This document shows positions 33,112-43,657 of a DNA stretch of 64,000 nucleotides, one piece after another. The notes beneath the pieces are model-generated. The model worked only from the letters and a program-made list of their open reading frames with translations, had not been told where the DNA came from and made no database searches. The stretch's first letter is position 1. Each line of letters opens with the position of its first letter. A program made the position numbers and the translations under genes. The stretch covers positions 43,442,207 to 43,506,206 of the forward strand of contig OY365809.1 in NCBI GenBank assembly GCA_959347315.1, given 5' to 3'. The stretch is from Bimastos eiseni. Taxonomy: Eukaryota; Annelida; Clitellata; Crassiclitellata; Lumbricidae.

Positions 33112-33330
33112 TCGTGTGTGTGTGTGTGTGTCTGTCTGTCTTGCTACGTCTGTGTATGTATGACTGTCCGTCCCTATATCTGTATTTGTTGATGTATGTA
33201 TGTGTGGTTGCTTACCAACGTGTCCACTGTATTTTGCATGCCTGTGTTATTATGTTCGTCTGTGTATCTCTAGGTGCGTGTCTGTTCGTCTGTCTGTCTG
33301 TCTGTCCGTCTGTCTGTCTGTGTGTAACTG
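33112..33330. repeat. (GT)n and (CTGT)n run
   Basis: TGTGTG at 33113-33132 and TCTGTCTG at 33285-33325 with similar words between. Confidence 0.8.
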
Positions 33331-33404
33331 AATTATTTCATCATCCATGTAAACGAACGTTTATGGTGTCTGGTCTGCGTTATAATCGAATCCGTCGATC
33401 AATA

Positions 33405-33615
33405 AGCCACTGAACCACTGAACCATTGATCCACCACTGAACCAACGGAACACTGAATCATTGGACAACTGAACCATTGAACTACTAAAACATTGAACCA
33501 TAGGACCACTGAACCACTAGGCATTTGAACCATTGAACCACTGAATCTTTGAACCATTGAACCGCTAATTCGCTAAACCACCAAATGCTGAACCATTGAA
33601 CCACTGATTAGCCTA
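33405..33615. repeat. Degenerate 10-bp repeat (GAACCACT/GAACCATT)
   Basis: TGAACCATTGAACCACTGAA words recur about 18 times with point changes and small spacers. Confidence 0.8.
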
Positions 33616-33856
33616 TATCGTCCGTTCATCCACCCAACCATTCTCCCGTAACTTCCCCAATTCATCCTCCCAATCACCCACCCATCGAACAATCCACCTT
33701 GAAGCAACGTCTACCATAAGGCCCATCACCCTCAAGACGATTTCCCAAACGACCAATAACCGCTTCCTCTCCTCCCTCTATCTCTCCCTCCCTCCCTCCC
33801 TCCCTCGCTCCCCCCCTCTCTCTCTCTGTCTCTCTGTGTGTCTCTCTGTCTCTGTC

Positions 33857-33892
<36 letters not shown>

Positions 33893-33895
33893 GTC
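33616..33895. repeat. Pyrimidine-rich (CCCT)n and (CTGT)n run
   Basis: CCATCC/CCACCC words, then CCTCCCTCC at 33780-33815 and CTGTCTGT at 33835-33890. Confidence 0.85.
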
Positions 33896-34195
33896 CATCT
33901 CCCTCGGTCGACGGTGGAGGCCCTGCACTGTCTTTTTCCATCCATTAGGAAAACGATTTTTTATTGCGCTTTCCGTGTCATCCGCAGGAGTTTTCCCGGA
34001 ACGACGTCATCAAATTCGGCGATGAGCTCACATCCGTCCGAGGAATAAACAGAAGACGAGTCACTTATCTAGCGACAGAGTGCACGCCTCAGTGCGTCAA
34101 TCACAACCGGAACGATTCTAGAGGGACACTCAAAATGTCTTCACGCTTATTAAGTAAACACCGGATATAAAACAACCGCTTCGACCAGACCATTT
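33896..34195. other. CpG-richer unique sequence
   Basis: Contains CCCGGAACGACGTCATC at 33994-34010 and AACCGGAAC at 34104-34112, words resembling ETS and CRE sites. No open exon with convincing features. Possibly regulatory. Confidence 0.25.
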
Positions 34196-35150
34196 AATTC
34201 AGGTGCTTAGCATATAATATCATATATTATGTATATATATATAATTATATATATATATTATACACGACTTACCAGGTTATATATATATATATACCCTGCG
34301 CACAACACAGTTTGAAATTAAACGAAAATAACAAAAGGTTCAGTGAGATGGGAGGAGGAAAGGGCAGAAGTTCCTATGTGACTCGTATACACCAGACGCC
34401 TCTGACGTTTCTCTGCTTGTGTTGGAAGGGGACAGGACAGTCGAGCCTCCTGGGCGTCGTAGGGTGATTGCGGTGGTTCAGGGTCAGGGCTGGGTCTGAG
34501 AATGGACTGTCGTTGCGCATCTAGTTCTTATAATTTTATCAATGTCCATAGCAGAGGCGAATGTAAAAATTAGGCCAAGATTTCTTTGTCGCACCTTCCT
34601 CCCCAAAAGTGAAATTACATATTGGTATCCACAAATTTCAACAGTAGGAAGAAAAATCAGCACTACAAGTTTGCGTCTATTAAGAAATGAAAACAAATAA
34701 AAAGTATTAATTTAGTGAGTGTATTAGTTTAAACTTTGGTTACAGTATAACACAATGATTAAGCATTTCTTCCTTAGTTCATTGGCTTGCTATCATTTAC
34801 TTTTTACATTTAAAATTTTTTAATCCAACTTTTGCCGTCCCTTGATATGTGACACCCCTAGGCCAGGGTCTTGTTGGTCTAATGGTAGATACGCGCTGGT
34901 TCATAGAATAATGGGATGTGAAGATTGACAGAAGATAGGTGGCGACACGTGTAGAGATTAGTGCTGCCATCTGCCGCTCGGTTTTCTTTGGCTACGGATG
35001 GACTAAAGAACGGACTAAACGACGGTCTAATGCTTAGCCTTAGAATAATGCATTGGATAGGAGATGGGCGTATGACTAAGGGATGAAGGAAACGACATGA
35101 GAAGAAGAAGAATACACGTGTATAGAGAAAGAAAGGAAGAAAGAGGTGGA
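34196..35150. other. Unannotated sequence with (TA)n
   Basis: (TA)n runs at 34225-34290. A D-arm-like phrase, TTGGTCTAATGGTAGATA, at about 34873-34890 recalls a tRNA A-box region, but no B box or cloverleaf follows. No gene recognised. Confidence 0.35.
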
Positions 35151-35654
35151 CAGACAGTTATAGGCAGGTGTAGACAGAAGCAGAGATAGGATCAGAGAGA
35201 TAGGAAATCGACAGAGAAGGAATTAGAGAGACAGGGAGTGAGTTACTAGAGGCAGATGAATGGGTGGACAGGGACAAACAGAGACAGACGTACAACTGGA
35301 CCGATACACAGACATAGATGAACAGGTGCAGAGAGTGGTATAGCGATACAAGGACAAACAGGAACAGACAGACAGATGGATCGACAAACAGACAGATGGA
35401 TGGATGGATGGCACAAGGACAATAGTTATCTTCAGCATCCGTTGCTATCAGTCGCTGTATCTTTACCATTCTCCGATTTAATCGATTACACCCACGACGT
35501 CGATTTCTGCCCCAGCGAACCATCAAACCTCTCACCCAATCAACCAATCACCCACCCTCCGATCCACTCACCCACCATCTCATCAACCCAGTCATCCACG
35601 CACTAAACGACCCACCCACCCACCCACCCACTCATTCCCCCATTCACCTACCAT
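35150..35654. repeat. GACAGA-rich run and CCACCCA run
   Basis: Purine-rich GACAGA/AGAGACAG words at 35150-35410 and CACCCACC/CAATCAACC words at 35520-35635. Confidence 0.8.
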
Positions 35655-36190
35655 TCCACAAAGATGGACCAATGCAAGCTAGGGATTTGAATTTATCCAT
35701 TGTATTCCTAACACGGGAAATGAAAAGATCAAGCCTGTCAGATGATGTGGGAGGATCTGAGAGGATTTTAGAGGATCTAAGAGGACGCTATGATGTGGCA
35801 GAAATGGAACTGGAAAGATACACGCATTTTGGAGCAAGACCCAACTGAGATTTAAATACGATAGTGAGAAGTTTAAATTGAATGCGTGGAGAGAGATGGT
35901 ATATCCAATGAAGTTGTTCTGCCATAATGTAGAATTGTGGAAGAATCTATTCAGGCGAGGCATGAGTCTCGAAGCAGCGTTCAGTAAAGATTGAGGAGGA
36001 GATAGACGAACCTTAGGTCGGCCAGCAAGCAGGGTATTGCAGTAGTCGATGCAATAACAGACAAAAACATGGGCAATTGAAAAACGAATAGGGACTGAAA
36101 AATATATCTGATTGTTTTCATTGTTCACTTTAAGCAATCGAGAACGCGAATGATTTGCAAGAGACATTGAGTTAACAGGGCAACCCATTA
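35655..36190 (-). pseudogene. LINE (CR1/L2-like) RT C-terminal remnant
   Basis: On the minus strand, DYCNTLLAGRPKVRL (36050-36005) is the classic D-Y-C-N-x-L-L segment of CR1/L2/RTE-type RTs. It is followed by LLNAASRLMPRLNRF. After a frameshift comes QLHWIYHLSPRIQFKLLTIV and then SQLGLAPKC, equivalent to the L-H-W-L-P...R-I-x-F-K and G-L-A-P-x-Y-L motifs. The end is SATSxRPLRSS and RVRNTMDKFKSLACIGPSLW before the frame dissolves into a CCACC microsatellite at 35640. There are two or more frameshifts and several stops, so it is dead. Sequence upstream of the D-Y-C-N motif on this strand decays quickly; the RT palm is missing. Confidence 0.8.
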
Positions 36191-36628
36191 CGTAGGTGGT
36201 TGATGTCGGTTTGTAATCATAATTATCTAAATTTGTTAAAGGAAAAGGAGACTTAATTAATTAGCATATGCAAGTGCTTAGAGGATTTCAATTGGATGAA
36301 ATAGCACTCACTTGTTGCAAATGCCAATGTTGAAAATCAATGTCGCAAATATATGCTCACATAGTTCACGTTTATAAGTACTTATCAAAATATATTGTAT
36401 ATATACAGTCTAAGTGACCGCGGCTTATTTAAAGATATAATATACACAGTGAATTATTAAAATATGTATATAATATATAGCTATCTATTAAGTCGCTATA
36501 ATATATTTTTTATCTTCAAAAAGGTGGATCTGCATAATGGGCATATTTATCGAGGTTACCAAGTCTTAATCAAATGGATACAGTCAACGCGATTACGTAG
36601 CGCTTTTTCTAAGCAGCCTTATTACATG
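36191..36628. other. Unannotated AT-rich sequence
   Basis: No ORF or repeat recognised. Confidence 0.3.
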
Positions 36629-36812
36629 TATATATATATATATTACATATATATATATTACAGGTATATATATATTACATGTATATATATATTACATGTA
36701 TATATATATTACATGTATATATATATTACATGTATATATATATTACATGTATATATATATTACATGTATATATATGTTACATGTATATATATATATATTA
36801 CATGTATATATG
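36629..36812. repeat. 17-bp minisatellite, TTACATGTATATATATA
   Basis: About nine head-to-tail units with slight variation (one has TATG for TATA). The repeated ACATGT is itself palindromic. The long frame across it is an artefact. Confidence 0.9.
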
Positions 36813-36936
36813 GCGTCTTTTGACATCAAAAGAATCCCTATAAAATATTCTGATGCATACATACTATATACACGCATTAGCAAGGACACCAATATATAGA
36901 CACGTATAATGTGCCTATGTATATATATCTATATGT

Positions 36937-36977
<41 letters not shown>

Positions 36978-37090
36978 TAAACTGATTTCTTAATATAGAA
37001 ATAATTAAACGCTCCAATTGACACCTTGAACGATAACAATAATTGATGGCTACTTTCATCTTCAGAGGCTCCTTCACTCCCGGTGTTTTT
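36813..37090. other. Gap with (TA)n at 36950-36974
   Basis: Nothing else recognised. Confidence 0.35.
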
Positions 37091-37104
37091 AATTCTTTAG
37101 AAGT

Positions 37105-37555
37105 GGAGTCCAGTTATTGGATCATTCAGAAGAGCTCCCTGATACGGAGGATATCTCCATGGAAACGGCACAATTCTGTCTCCAGTAGTACGTGAATGTT
37201 CTGTCCATGAAGATGTATATAGGCCTATCTTTATCTCAAAGAGAATCTCAAGGGTATCTCTATGGAGATATATACATGTATCCCGAATAGTAATAAAGAG
37301 TTCCTCTATGGAGATATAATATATTAATCTCAGAGTTTGCTCAAGAGTTTCTCTGCTGTGATATAATATGTTACTGAAATAGTATTTCACAAGCATTTCA
37401 ATGGAGATGTGTTTCTATTTGATTTCAATAGTATCTTCAGAATATCTTCATGAAGATACATCTGTATCGTAAAGAGTACTCAAAGGTCTCTCCATGGACT
37501 TGTGTCTGTGTATCTCAATGAGTATCTCAAGAGTATCGTTATGAAAATTGCTGGA
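37105..37555. repeat. Diverged tandem repeat, unit about 48 bp, nine copies
   Basis: The phrase TCAAGAGTATCTC-TATGGAGATATA recurs with substitutions. The central ATGG-like core starts at 37159, 37207, 37262, 37308, 37357, 37401, 37450, 37494 and 37541 (steps of 48, 55, 46, 49, 44, 49, 44 and 47). In the best units the core is the palindrome ATCTCcATGGAGAT. Between cores the consensus runs about ATGTATC..AATAGTAT. It is not a simple-sequence array and has no open frame. Confidence 0.75.
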
Positions 37556-37965
37556 AACACTCACACTAATGGCACTCAGAGTGTTGTTGTCGGGGCTTAT
37601 ATTTGGTTCCTTGACTCACTTAATATGGACAGAGATTTGCAGGAACGCATTACATAAGCAGAGAGGCAGAGACTCATAGAAGAGGACAGATACGCAGACA
37701 GAAGAAGAAACAGAAGAGAAGTAGTCATACGGAAAGAAACTTTAAAAACACAACATGAAGACAGGGAAAGAACAGGAACAGATAAAGTGGCAGTAACACT
37801 GACAGAGACAGATAGACAGACAAACAATCGGACGGAAGAAGACGGAGAGGCAAAGGCAGAGTCATAGGAAATTAGCAATAGACAGGATGAACTAAGAGAC
37901 AAACAGACATTGATGACGATAGACGGTGATGCAGATTGCAGAGACACCGATACATGACCAGACAG
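37556..37965. repeat. Purine-rich (ACAGA) tract
   Basis: GACAGA/AGAGGACAG words dominate 37625-37960. The minus-strand Ser/Val/Leu frame is likely an artefact. Confidence 0.6.
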
Positions 37966-38116
37966 ATGCACGCTTCAAATCCAATGTGACTTCAGTTGTC
38001 ACGTATTGCTAAAACGTCAGATCAGACGGGTATAGAGACATACATCGAGACAGACGGAGATGGACAGAGCGACTGATTGATCGATCACAATTTTTCGTTC
38101 GTTGTCAATCATTCTG

Positions 38117-38182
38117 AGTCACGTGATCCATCGAAGTCACGTGATCGATCGAAGTCACGTGAACCCTCTGAGTCACGTGATC
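38117..38182. promoter_or_regulatory. Four E-boxes (TCACGTGA) at exact 18-bp spacing
   Basis: Exact TCACGTGA palindromes start at 38119, 38137, 38155 and 38173. Each is preceded by AG, and linkers are 10 bp (TCCATCGAAG, TCGATCGAAG, ACCCTCTGAG). This octamer is the preferred site of USF and MITF/TFE-type bHLH-ZIP factors in animals. It may be a genuine regulatory array or a short minisatellite that happens to hold E-boxes; the linkers differ more than the cores, which favours selection on the cores. Confidence 0.6.
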
Positions 38183-38244
38183 TCCTCCCTTGACGATGGA
38201 TCACAAGATGCAAAGGCACTGAAGGGTCATAATACCATCCTACG

Positions 38245-38282
38245 CTGCGCGCTCTCTCTTTCTCTTTCTCTTATTCTCTGTC

Positions 38283-38321
<39 letters not shown>

Positions 38322-38332
38322 ATGTCTCTGTC

Positions 38333-38363
<31 letters not shown>

Positions 38364-38800
38364 CTCTTTCTCTATCTGAGGTGATTGTGGTCAAACTTTA
38401 TTTCCTAACTACACATCACTTCTCCCATCAATCCATCCAGTTCATTCATCCGTTCGTTCGTCCAATCCATCCATCCATCTGCCCATTCATTCACTCGTCC
38501 ATCCATCCATTCATAAATTCATCAGTTCATCCATTCACCCACTCATTCATTCCTCATTTCATCCATAAATTCGTACTTTTATTCATTCGTCCATTCACTC
38601 ATAAATTCATCCATTCACCCTTCATGAATACTTACATAAATCTAGTTTTTACTCATTCGCCAATTCATTAAGTCATTCATTCATTCAGTTCATTCATCCA
38701 ACCATCCTTCGTTCTTCTACCCATTTGTCCTTTTCTCCTTCCCACCCTCCGTCCATCTATCCGTCTTTCCATAAGTCCGTCGCACTGATCCATCGTTCCT
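38245..38800. repeat. (CTGT)n run and CATTCATC region
   Basis: CTCTTTCTCT/CTGTCTGT at 38250-38370 and CATTCATCCATTC words at 38430-38790. Frames are artefacts. Confidence 0.85.
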
Positions 38801-38984
38801 TGCATCCTGTATCCCTCTTCCATTCTTCGTGTCGTCTCTTCTTCTTTTAACTGCATACGATATACATGTTGACATCTGATCCTTTTCAGCCCCATGTCCT
38901 TCGCCCCTCTTACACTCCGTCTGTAGCTACCCTCATCCGCACCCAATGCACCCCATCTCCTATCAGAAATCAATGCGCTTTACG

Positions 38985-39545
38985 GCTTGTCTGGTCTCCT
39001 CGTCTGTCTCTGTCTGTCTGTCTCTGCCTGTCGGCCTGTTCTCCCTCTCTTCTTCTTCTCTTATTCTTCTCTTCCACCTTCTTTGTCTGTTCCTTTTCTC
39101 TTCATATTAGCTTCTCTTTCCTTCTCTTTCCTTCTCTTCGTTTCCTTTCTCCTGCCATTTTTCTTACCCGTCTCTTCGATCCTGTTTTCACCCTTCCTCC
39201 TCCTCTTCCTCTTCCTATTTAATTCTCATTTCTCTTCTGCTTCTATTTCTTCCTTTTCTCCTTCTTCTTCTCCTTCTCTTCCTTCTACTACCTATTCTTC
39301 CATCTTCCTCCAATTTCACAGAAGTGGATCCCATTTCTCTTCTTCCTTATCTCCTCCTCCGCCTCACCCCACCTCCACTCCTCCATTTTCCCCTTCCTCT
39401 TCCTCCAACTCCCATCCCTCTTTCCCTCCCCCTCTCTGTTTTCAACCCCATCCCACAATCTCCCCATCCCCGATTTTCCCCTCCAGTTCCTATCCAATCC
39501 ATTCCTTGTTCACCCTTCCTCTGTCCTAATCCCTCTCCTTCTGCG
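38985..39545. repeat. Pyrimidine-rich tract (CTTCTC, CCTCCTC)
   Basis: About 560 bp with strong C/T bias on the plus strand and no fixed unit. Ser/Pro/Phe/Leu frames are artefacts. Confidence 0.75.
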
Positions 39546-40165
39546 GATACTCGACTCTCTTCCTTCATTCGAAACAGCAGAAACTTGTCGTTCGATCGAC
39601 TCTTGGATCAATCACCGAAGGATATTAAATTCTCTTTGCCGCGAATGAGACCGCGGCAGAAGCGGGTCCAACGCCCCCAGAAATTTCATTTTACACGCAG
39701 TCTGTACCATACACACCCCAATTACACACACATACATAAACACATACACACACACACGCGCGCGCGCGCGTACACACGCACGCACACCATAAAATATGTT
39801 TAATATATATTATGTTACAGGCAACGTTTGAAACTAGAGTTTTTGTAAAATACCTAATGCTTCACTAATCCTAACCTTACTCTTACCATAACCCTAAAGC
39901 TAGCCCACGCACACGCGCACACACGCACACACACCCATACACACAAACACATACACTTACGCATACACACACCCACACACACACCCACACACACACCCAC
40001 ACACACACCCACACACACACACACACACAAACAGATACACACGCACATACACAAACAGATACACACTCACATACACGCACATACACACACACACATACAC
40101 ACGCATATACACACGCATACACTTACGCATACACACACGCACGCACACGCACACAAGATGCAAAC
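39546..40165. repeat. Unique gap, then (CA)n arrays
   Basis: 39546-39700 is unique (a frame there has no known motif). (CA)n with a CGCGCG core lies at 39720-39790; CACACACCCACA and CACATACACACG arrays occupy 39905-40160. Confidence 0.85.
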
Positions 40166-40227
40166 ACATATACGCATGTACTTACACATGCCAATAAGTC
40201 GCACGCTTATATCCACAAGCACATCAT

Positions 40228-40433
40228 GGTATTGTATTGTATCTGGGCGTTTATAAAGCGCCTTTAGTTGTACTGTGACCATTCAAGGACGTAGCTGTGG
40301 TAGTTGTACATCGCTGTGGTCGGTCCATTTTTTCTGGAGCAGGTTGCCTAGCAACCTCCGTAATGAAGTTTCTCGTCTGCCTCTGCTCCAGTTCCACAAG
40401 CGTCTGAGAATGATCGTGGCTTGGTGTAGGGAG
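40228..40433 (+). pseudogene. LINE 3'-terminal coding remnant
   Basis: The plus frame reads SRLPSNLRNEVSRLPLLQFH then KRLR. This matches the last segment of CR1/L2/RTE-like polyproteins (W-x-x-L-P-x-x-L-R-x...L-x-x-F-K/H-x-x-L-K). It stops being recognisable where the GA minisatellite begins at about 40434. A second LINE-type tail, complementary in sense (GGCGCTTTATAAACGCCC on the minus strand), lies at 40262-40245 with ACAATACAAT beyond it, suggesting two retroposon ends meet here. Confidence 0.55.
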
Positions 40434-41133
40434 GAAGGGAGAAAGGGGGAGAGAGGGAGAAGAGAGAGAGGGAGAAGAGAGAGAGGGAGAAGAGAGAGAG
40501 GGAGAAGAGAGAGAGGGAGAAGAGAGAGAGGGAGAAGAGAGAGAGGGAGAAGAGAGAGAGGGAGAGGAGAGAGAGGGAGAAGAGAGAGAGGGAGAAGAGA
40601 GAGAGGGAGAAGAGAGAGAGGGAGAAGAGAGAGAGGGAGAAGAGAGAGAGGGAGAAGAGAGAGAGGGAGAAGAGAGAGAGGGAGAAGAGAGAGAGGGAGA
40701 AGAGAGAGAGGGAGAAGAGAGAGAGGGAGAAGAGAGAGAGGGAGAGTGGGAGAGAGGGAGAAGAGAGAGAGGGAGAAGAGAGAGAGGGAGAGTGGGAGAG
40801 AGGGAGAAGAGAGAGAGGGAGAAGAGAGAGAGGGAGAAGAGAGAGAGGGAGAAGAGAGAGAGGGAGAGTGGGAGAGAGGGAGAAGAGAGAGAGGGAGAAG
40901 AGAGAGAGGGAGAAGAGAGAGAGGGAGAAGAGAGAGAGGGAGAAGAGAGAGAGGGAGAGTGGGAGAGAGGGAGAAGAGAGAGAGGGAGAAGAGAGAGAGG
41001 GAGAAGAGAGAGAGGGAGAAGAGAGAGAGGGAGAAGAGAGAGAGGGAGAAGAGAGAGAGGGAGAAGAGAGAGAGGGAGAAGAGAGAGAGGGAGAAGAGAG
41101 AGAGGGAGAGTGGGAGAGAGGGAGAGTGGGAGG
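40434..41133. repeat. 15-bp GA minisatellite (GAGAGAGAGGGAGAA), about 700 bp
   Basis: Some 45 units of GAGAGAGAGGGAGAA. Variant units containing GGGAGAGTGGGAGAGAGG mark positions near 40740, 40788, 40864, 40954, 41103 and 41121, giving higher-order blocks. Because 15 is divisible by three, frames of 288 and 292 codons stay open on the two strands (Glu-Arg-Glu-Lys-Arg and Ser-Leu-Ser/Pro repeats). They are not genes. Confidence 0.97.
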
Positions 41134-41185
41134 GAGATTGACTCTGAGGAGTTTCTCCCTAGGTGGAGCTATATAAATCCACGAT
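41134..41185 (+). repeat. LINE-type 3' tail after the minisatellite
   Basis: CTCCCTAGGTGGAGCTATATAAATCC has the GCTATATAAAT word seen at other LINE ends. With the coding remnant at 40330-40433 it brackets the GA array, so the array probably grew inside the 3' UTR of this LINE copy. Confidence 0.5.
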
Positions 41186-41454
41186 TTCGATTGCGAAATA
41201 CAGCTTGTGTATCCACATAATAACATAACGTTATAGAAAAATATTTTATATGTAAGTGATATATCTTAAATGTATCCTGTTTTAATAATTATATATGATA
41301 TCTCTTTGCGCGTGCGTTATAACATGTGAGTTACACGTAATTGGAAGTTTGTCTGTCCTAAAAACAATTTTAAAATGTGTTTATTGAGTATCGAAATGAA
41401 CCGAGTCTTTGGGAGCGCATAACAATGCTGAAGGAGGCTGTGCAATGCGAACTC
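41186..41454. other. Unannotated AT-rich sequence
   Basis: Nothing recognised. Confidence 0.3.
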
Positions 41455-41632
41455 TTCTGCTCACTCTGCTCTCTTCTGCTCACTTTGCTCTCTTCTGCTC
41501 ACTCTGCTCTCTTCTGCGAACTCTGCTCTCTTCTGCTCACTCTGCTCTCTTCTGCTCACTCTGCTCTCTTCTGCTCACTCTGCTCTCTTCTGCTCACTCT
41601 GCTCTCTTCTGCTCACTCTGCTCTCTTTTTGC
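41455..41632. repeat. 19-bp minisatellite, CTCACTCTGCTCTCTTCTG
   Basis: About nine units; early ones carry substitutions (CACTTTGC, GCGAACTC), later ones are identical. Leu/Ser/Cys frames are artefacts. Confidence 0.93.
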
Positions 41633-41929
41633 CTTTTATCGCTGGTCATCTACTCAAGCACCCTCAAGCGACGCTGCTTCTACTCTTCCGTTAAGCGGGG
41701 CTCAAGCGCCCTATAGCGGTGGCTGATCATTAAACCTTAGGTTAACATAGCACACACAGTGACACACGCACAAACATTTCTGTTCCTTAATTACATTAAT
41801 CACAGGTTAACACATTCACTCGCCCTCACTTCTTATGTCACGCGTTGAAAGCACATGTAATCGCACACACGCACACACACTTGTATATTCGCAGCATGGA
41901 TGATAAATGGAATTGTGAACCTTGCTTCA
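41633..41929. other. Unannotated sequence
   Basis: Short CACACGCACA run at 41860-41882. No feature otherwise. Confidence 0.3.
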
Positions 41930-42110
41930 TTGTGGCATATGTGGCACCCAGATGCCGTAGGAACTGGTGACGGTTGAAGGTTCAAATCCTCGGTCGTTGA
42001 CAGGCATTGAATTGCGCAGAAAGACTGCTTCCTGATCGGGGGAACTCTGTTTGAACGGCGGATGAAAAATCGCTTGCAATATCCGATGCGTCTTAGAGAA
42101 ACCGTTGTCC
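41930..42110 (+). repeat. Candidate tRNA-derived SINE fragment
   Basis: TGGCATATGTGG (41934-41945) resembles a pol III A box with one extra base. GGTTCAAATCC (41979-41989) is a near-canonical B box 45 bp downstream, followed by TCGGTCG. No second copy was found in the window, and the 3' end is not defined. Confidence 0.35.
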
Positions 42111-42279
42111 AATTAGGAGTCGATTTCTTCGCGCATATATACACAGACATGGATGGGGAAGTACGTTCGTTGATATAACCCAGATATGGACGATTGTATG
42201 CGAGTGTTTGGATAGAGACAGTTTATATGGTTACATATCTGCAAATGTGCGTACGAACATGTGTATACGTATATGCGGG

Positions 42280-42960
42280 GAATGGGAGAGGATGAAATGT
42301 ATGAAGAGGAGAAAGAAGAGAAATGGGAAGAGGAAGCGGAGGACCAATCAATCAATGTGAACTTAATATAGCGAACCTGAAAGAGATCTGGTCAGAGGCG
42401 CTCCCTGTCTCATGACCACGTTTGAACAGAAGAGTAGAAAGCAGGATGTGGAGAGATTCAAAATGAGAAGATAAGAAGGAAGGAAAATGGGAAGAAAAGG
42501 AAGAAGAGGTGATAGGGAGGAGGAGGAAGATCATGAAACAAAGAGGGAAGCATGGAAGAGGAGGAAGAAGAGGATGAGAGAAGTAGGGTAAAGAGAGAAA
42601 AAGAGAAGAATTAAAAGAGGAGAATAATGACGAAGAACGAAAAATCATTGAAGTGGAAGCAGAAAGAGAGATGTGAAAGAAACAAAGAGGAGGAAGGAAG
42701 GATAGAAGAGGAGGAGAAAAGAGAACAGATAACCCAAAAGATGGAGGAATGATGAAGGAGGAAGAAGAAGACATTAAGGAGGAAGTAAGGAAAGAAGAGA
42801 AAGAAAAAGAACAGACAGAAGAGAGAAGAGGAGAGGGAAGAGTAGAAGAGAAGGACAAAGGGAAACAGATTTCCCAAAAAGAGAGAAGGAACGACGAATG
42901 AGTAGGAAGAGGAACAGAAGAAGAGGAGGAAACGAAGAGGACGCGGAGGAATGACACCGT
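42280..42960. repeat. Purine-rich tract (GAAGAGGA) with an embedded retroposon tail
   Basis: AGAAGAGG/GGAGGAAG words across about 650 bp. At 42345-42420 the minus strand reads GAGCGCCTCTGACCAGAT, then CGCTATATTAAGTTCAC: a LINE/SINE 3' end like that at 23310-23440. The minus-strand Ser/Phe/Leu frame is an artefact. Confidence 0.75.
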
Positions 42961-43621
42961 GATTTCAGATAACAATAAATTTCTGCCATTTTAATCGTCG
43001 CTCATTCCATCTATACACAATACAGCAGACGGATGTACGGATGATTTCGTCGTTGTCTCGTTTTATGTCGGCTATCAGTGTCGCTTCCCTGCTCATCGGA
43101 TCGCTGGCCAGACCGTTTTGAAGCCCATAAAGCGTGCAAGGTAAACGGCGCCGATAAGAAATGTCGAGATTTATTGCGACTGTTTAATCGCATGTAGACG
43201 GCCCTCTTTGACCGAGTGGGGGCAGTCTGCCCATCGAACAACCCACCACCAAACTTTCCCCAAGCAGTCTCAATCTCCTCTCAAATCCCACCCATGTCCG
43301 TCTTTGGTATAATCGCTTACCGAAAAGCAATTGGTTCGTGACTTTAAATCAGGGCGCCCCCTCAAGCGGAAAATCGCCGAAATGGGTGGCGGGTCGATCG
43401 CGCCAAGTCTACCCCTGGCTGGGGTTGAGTGAGAAGGGTAGCAGGGAAGGGACGACGGCGCCAAAAGGAACCGCACGAGAATAAAATGACAGCGAAGAAG
43501 GAAGACCAAGTAATTAGAACGACAAAAGTCAAATTCGATCGCCTGACATATTTTCATTTCATTCGCTTTCAAAAGATTAAGAATAGTTGCTCTTTTACCT
43601 CTGACCTTTAAAAGTTACTCC

Positions 43622-43656
<35 letters not shown>
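42961..43656. other. Unannotated sequence
   Basis: Frames at 43270-43572 (minus) and 43011-43241 (minus) show no known motifs. A (TA)n run at 43623-43656 precedes the LINE. Confidence 0.4.

Positions 43657-43657
<1 letters not shown>

Noticed and set aside
34865..34900. tRNA gene suggested by TTGGTCTAATGGTAGATA
   Set aside because: Only a D-arm-like phrase; no acceptor stem pairing, anticodon arm or B box follows.
40275..41226. 288- and 292-codon ORFs on opposite strands
   Set aside because: Produced by the 15-bp GA minisatellite, whose period is a multiple of three.
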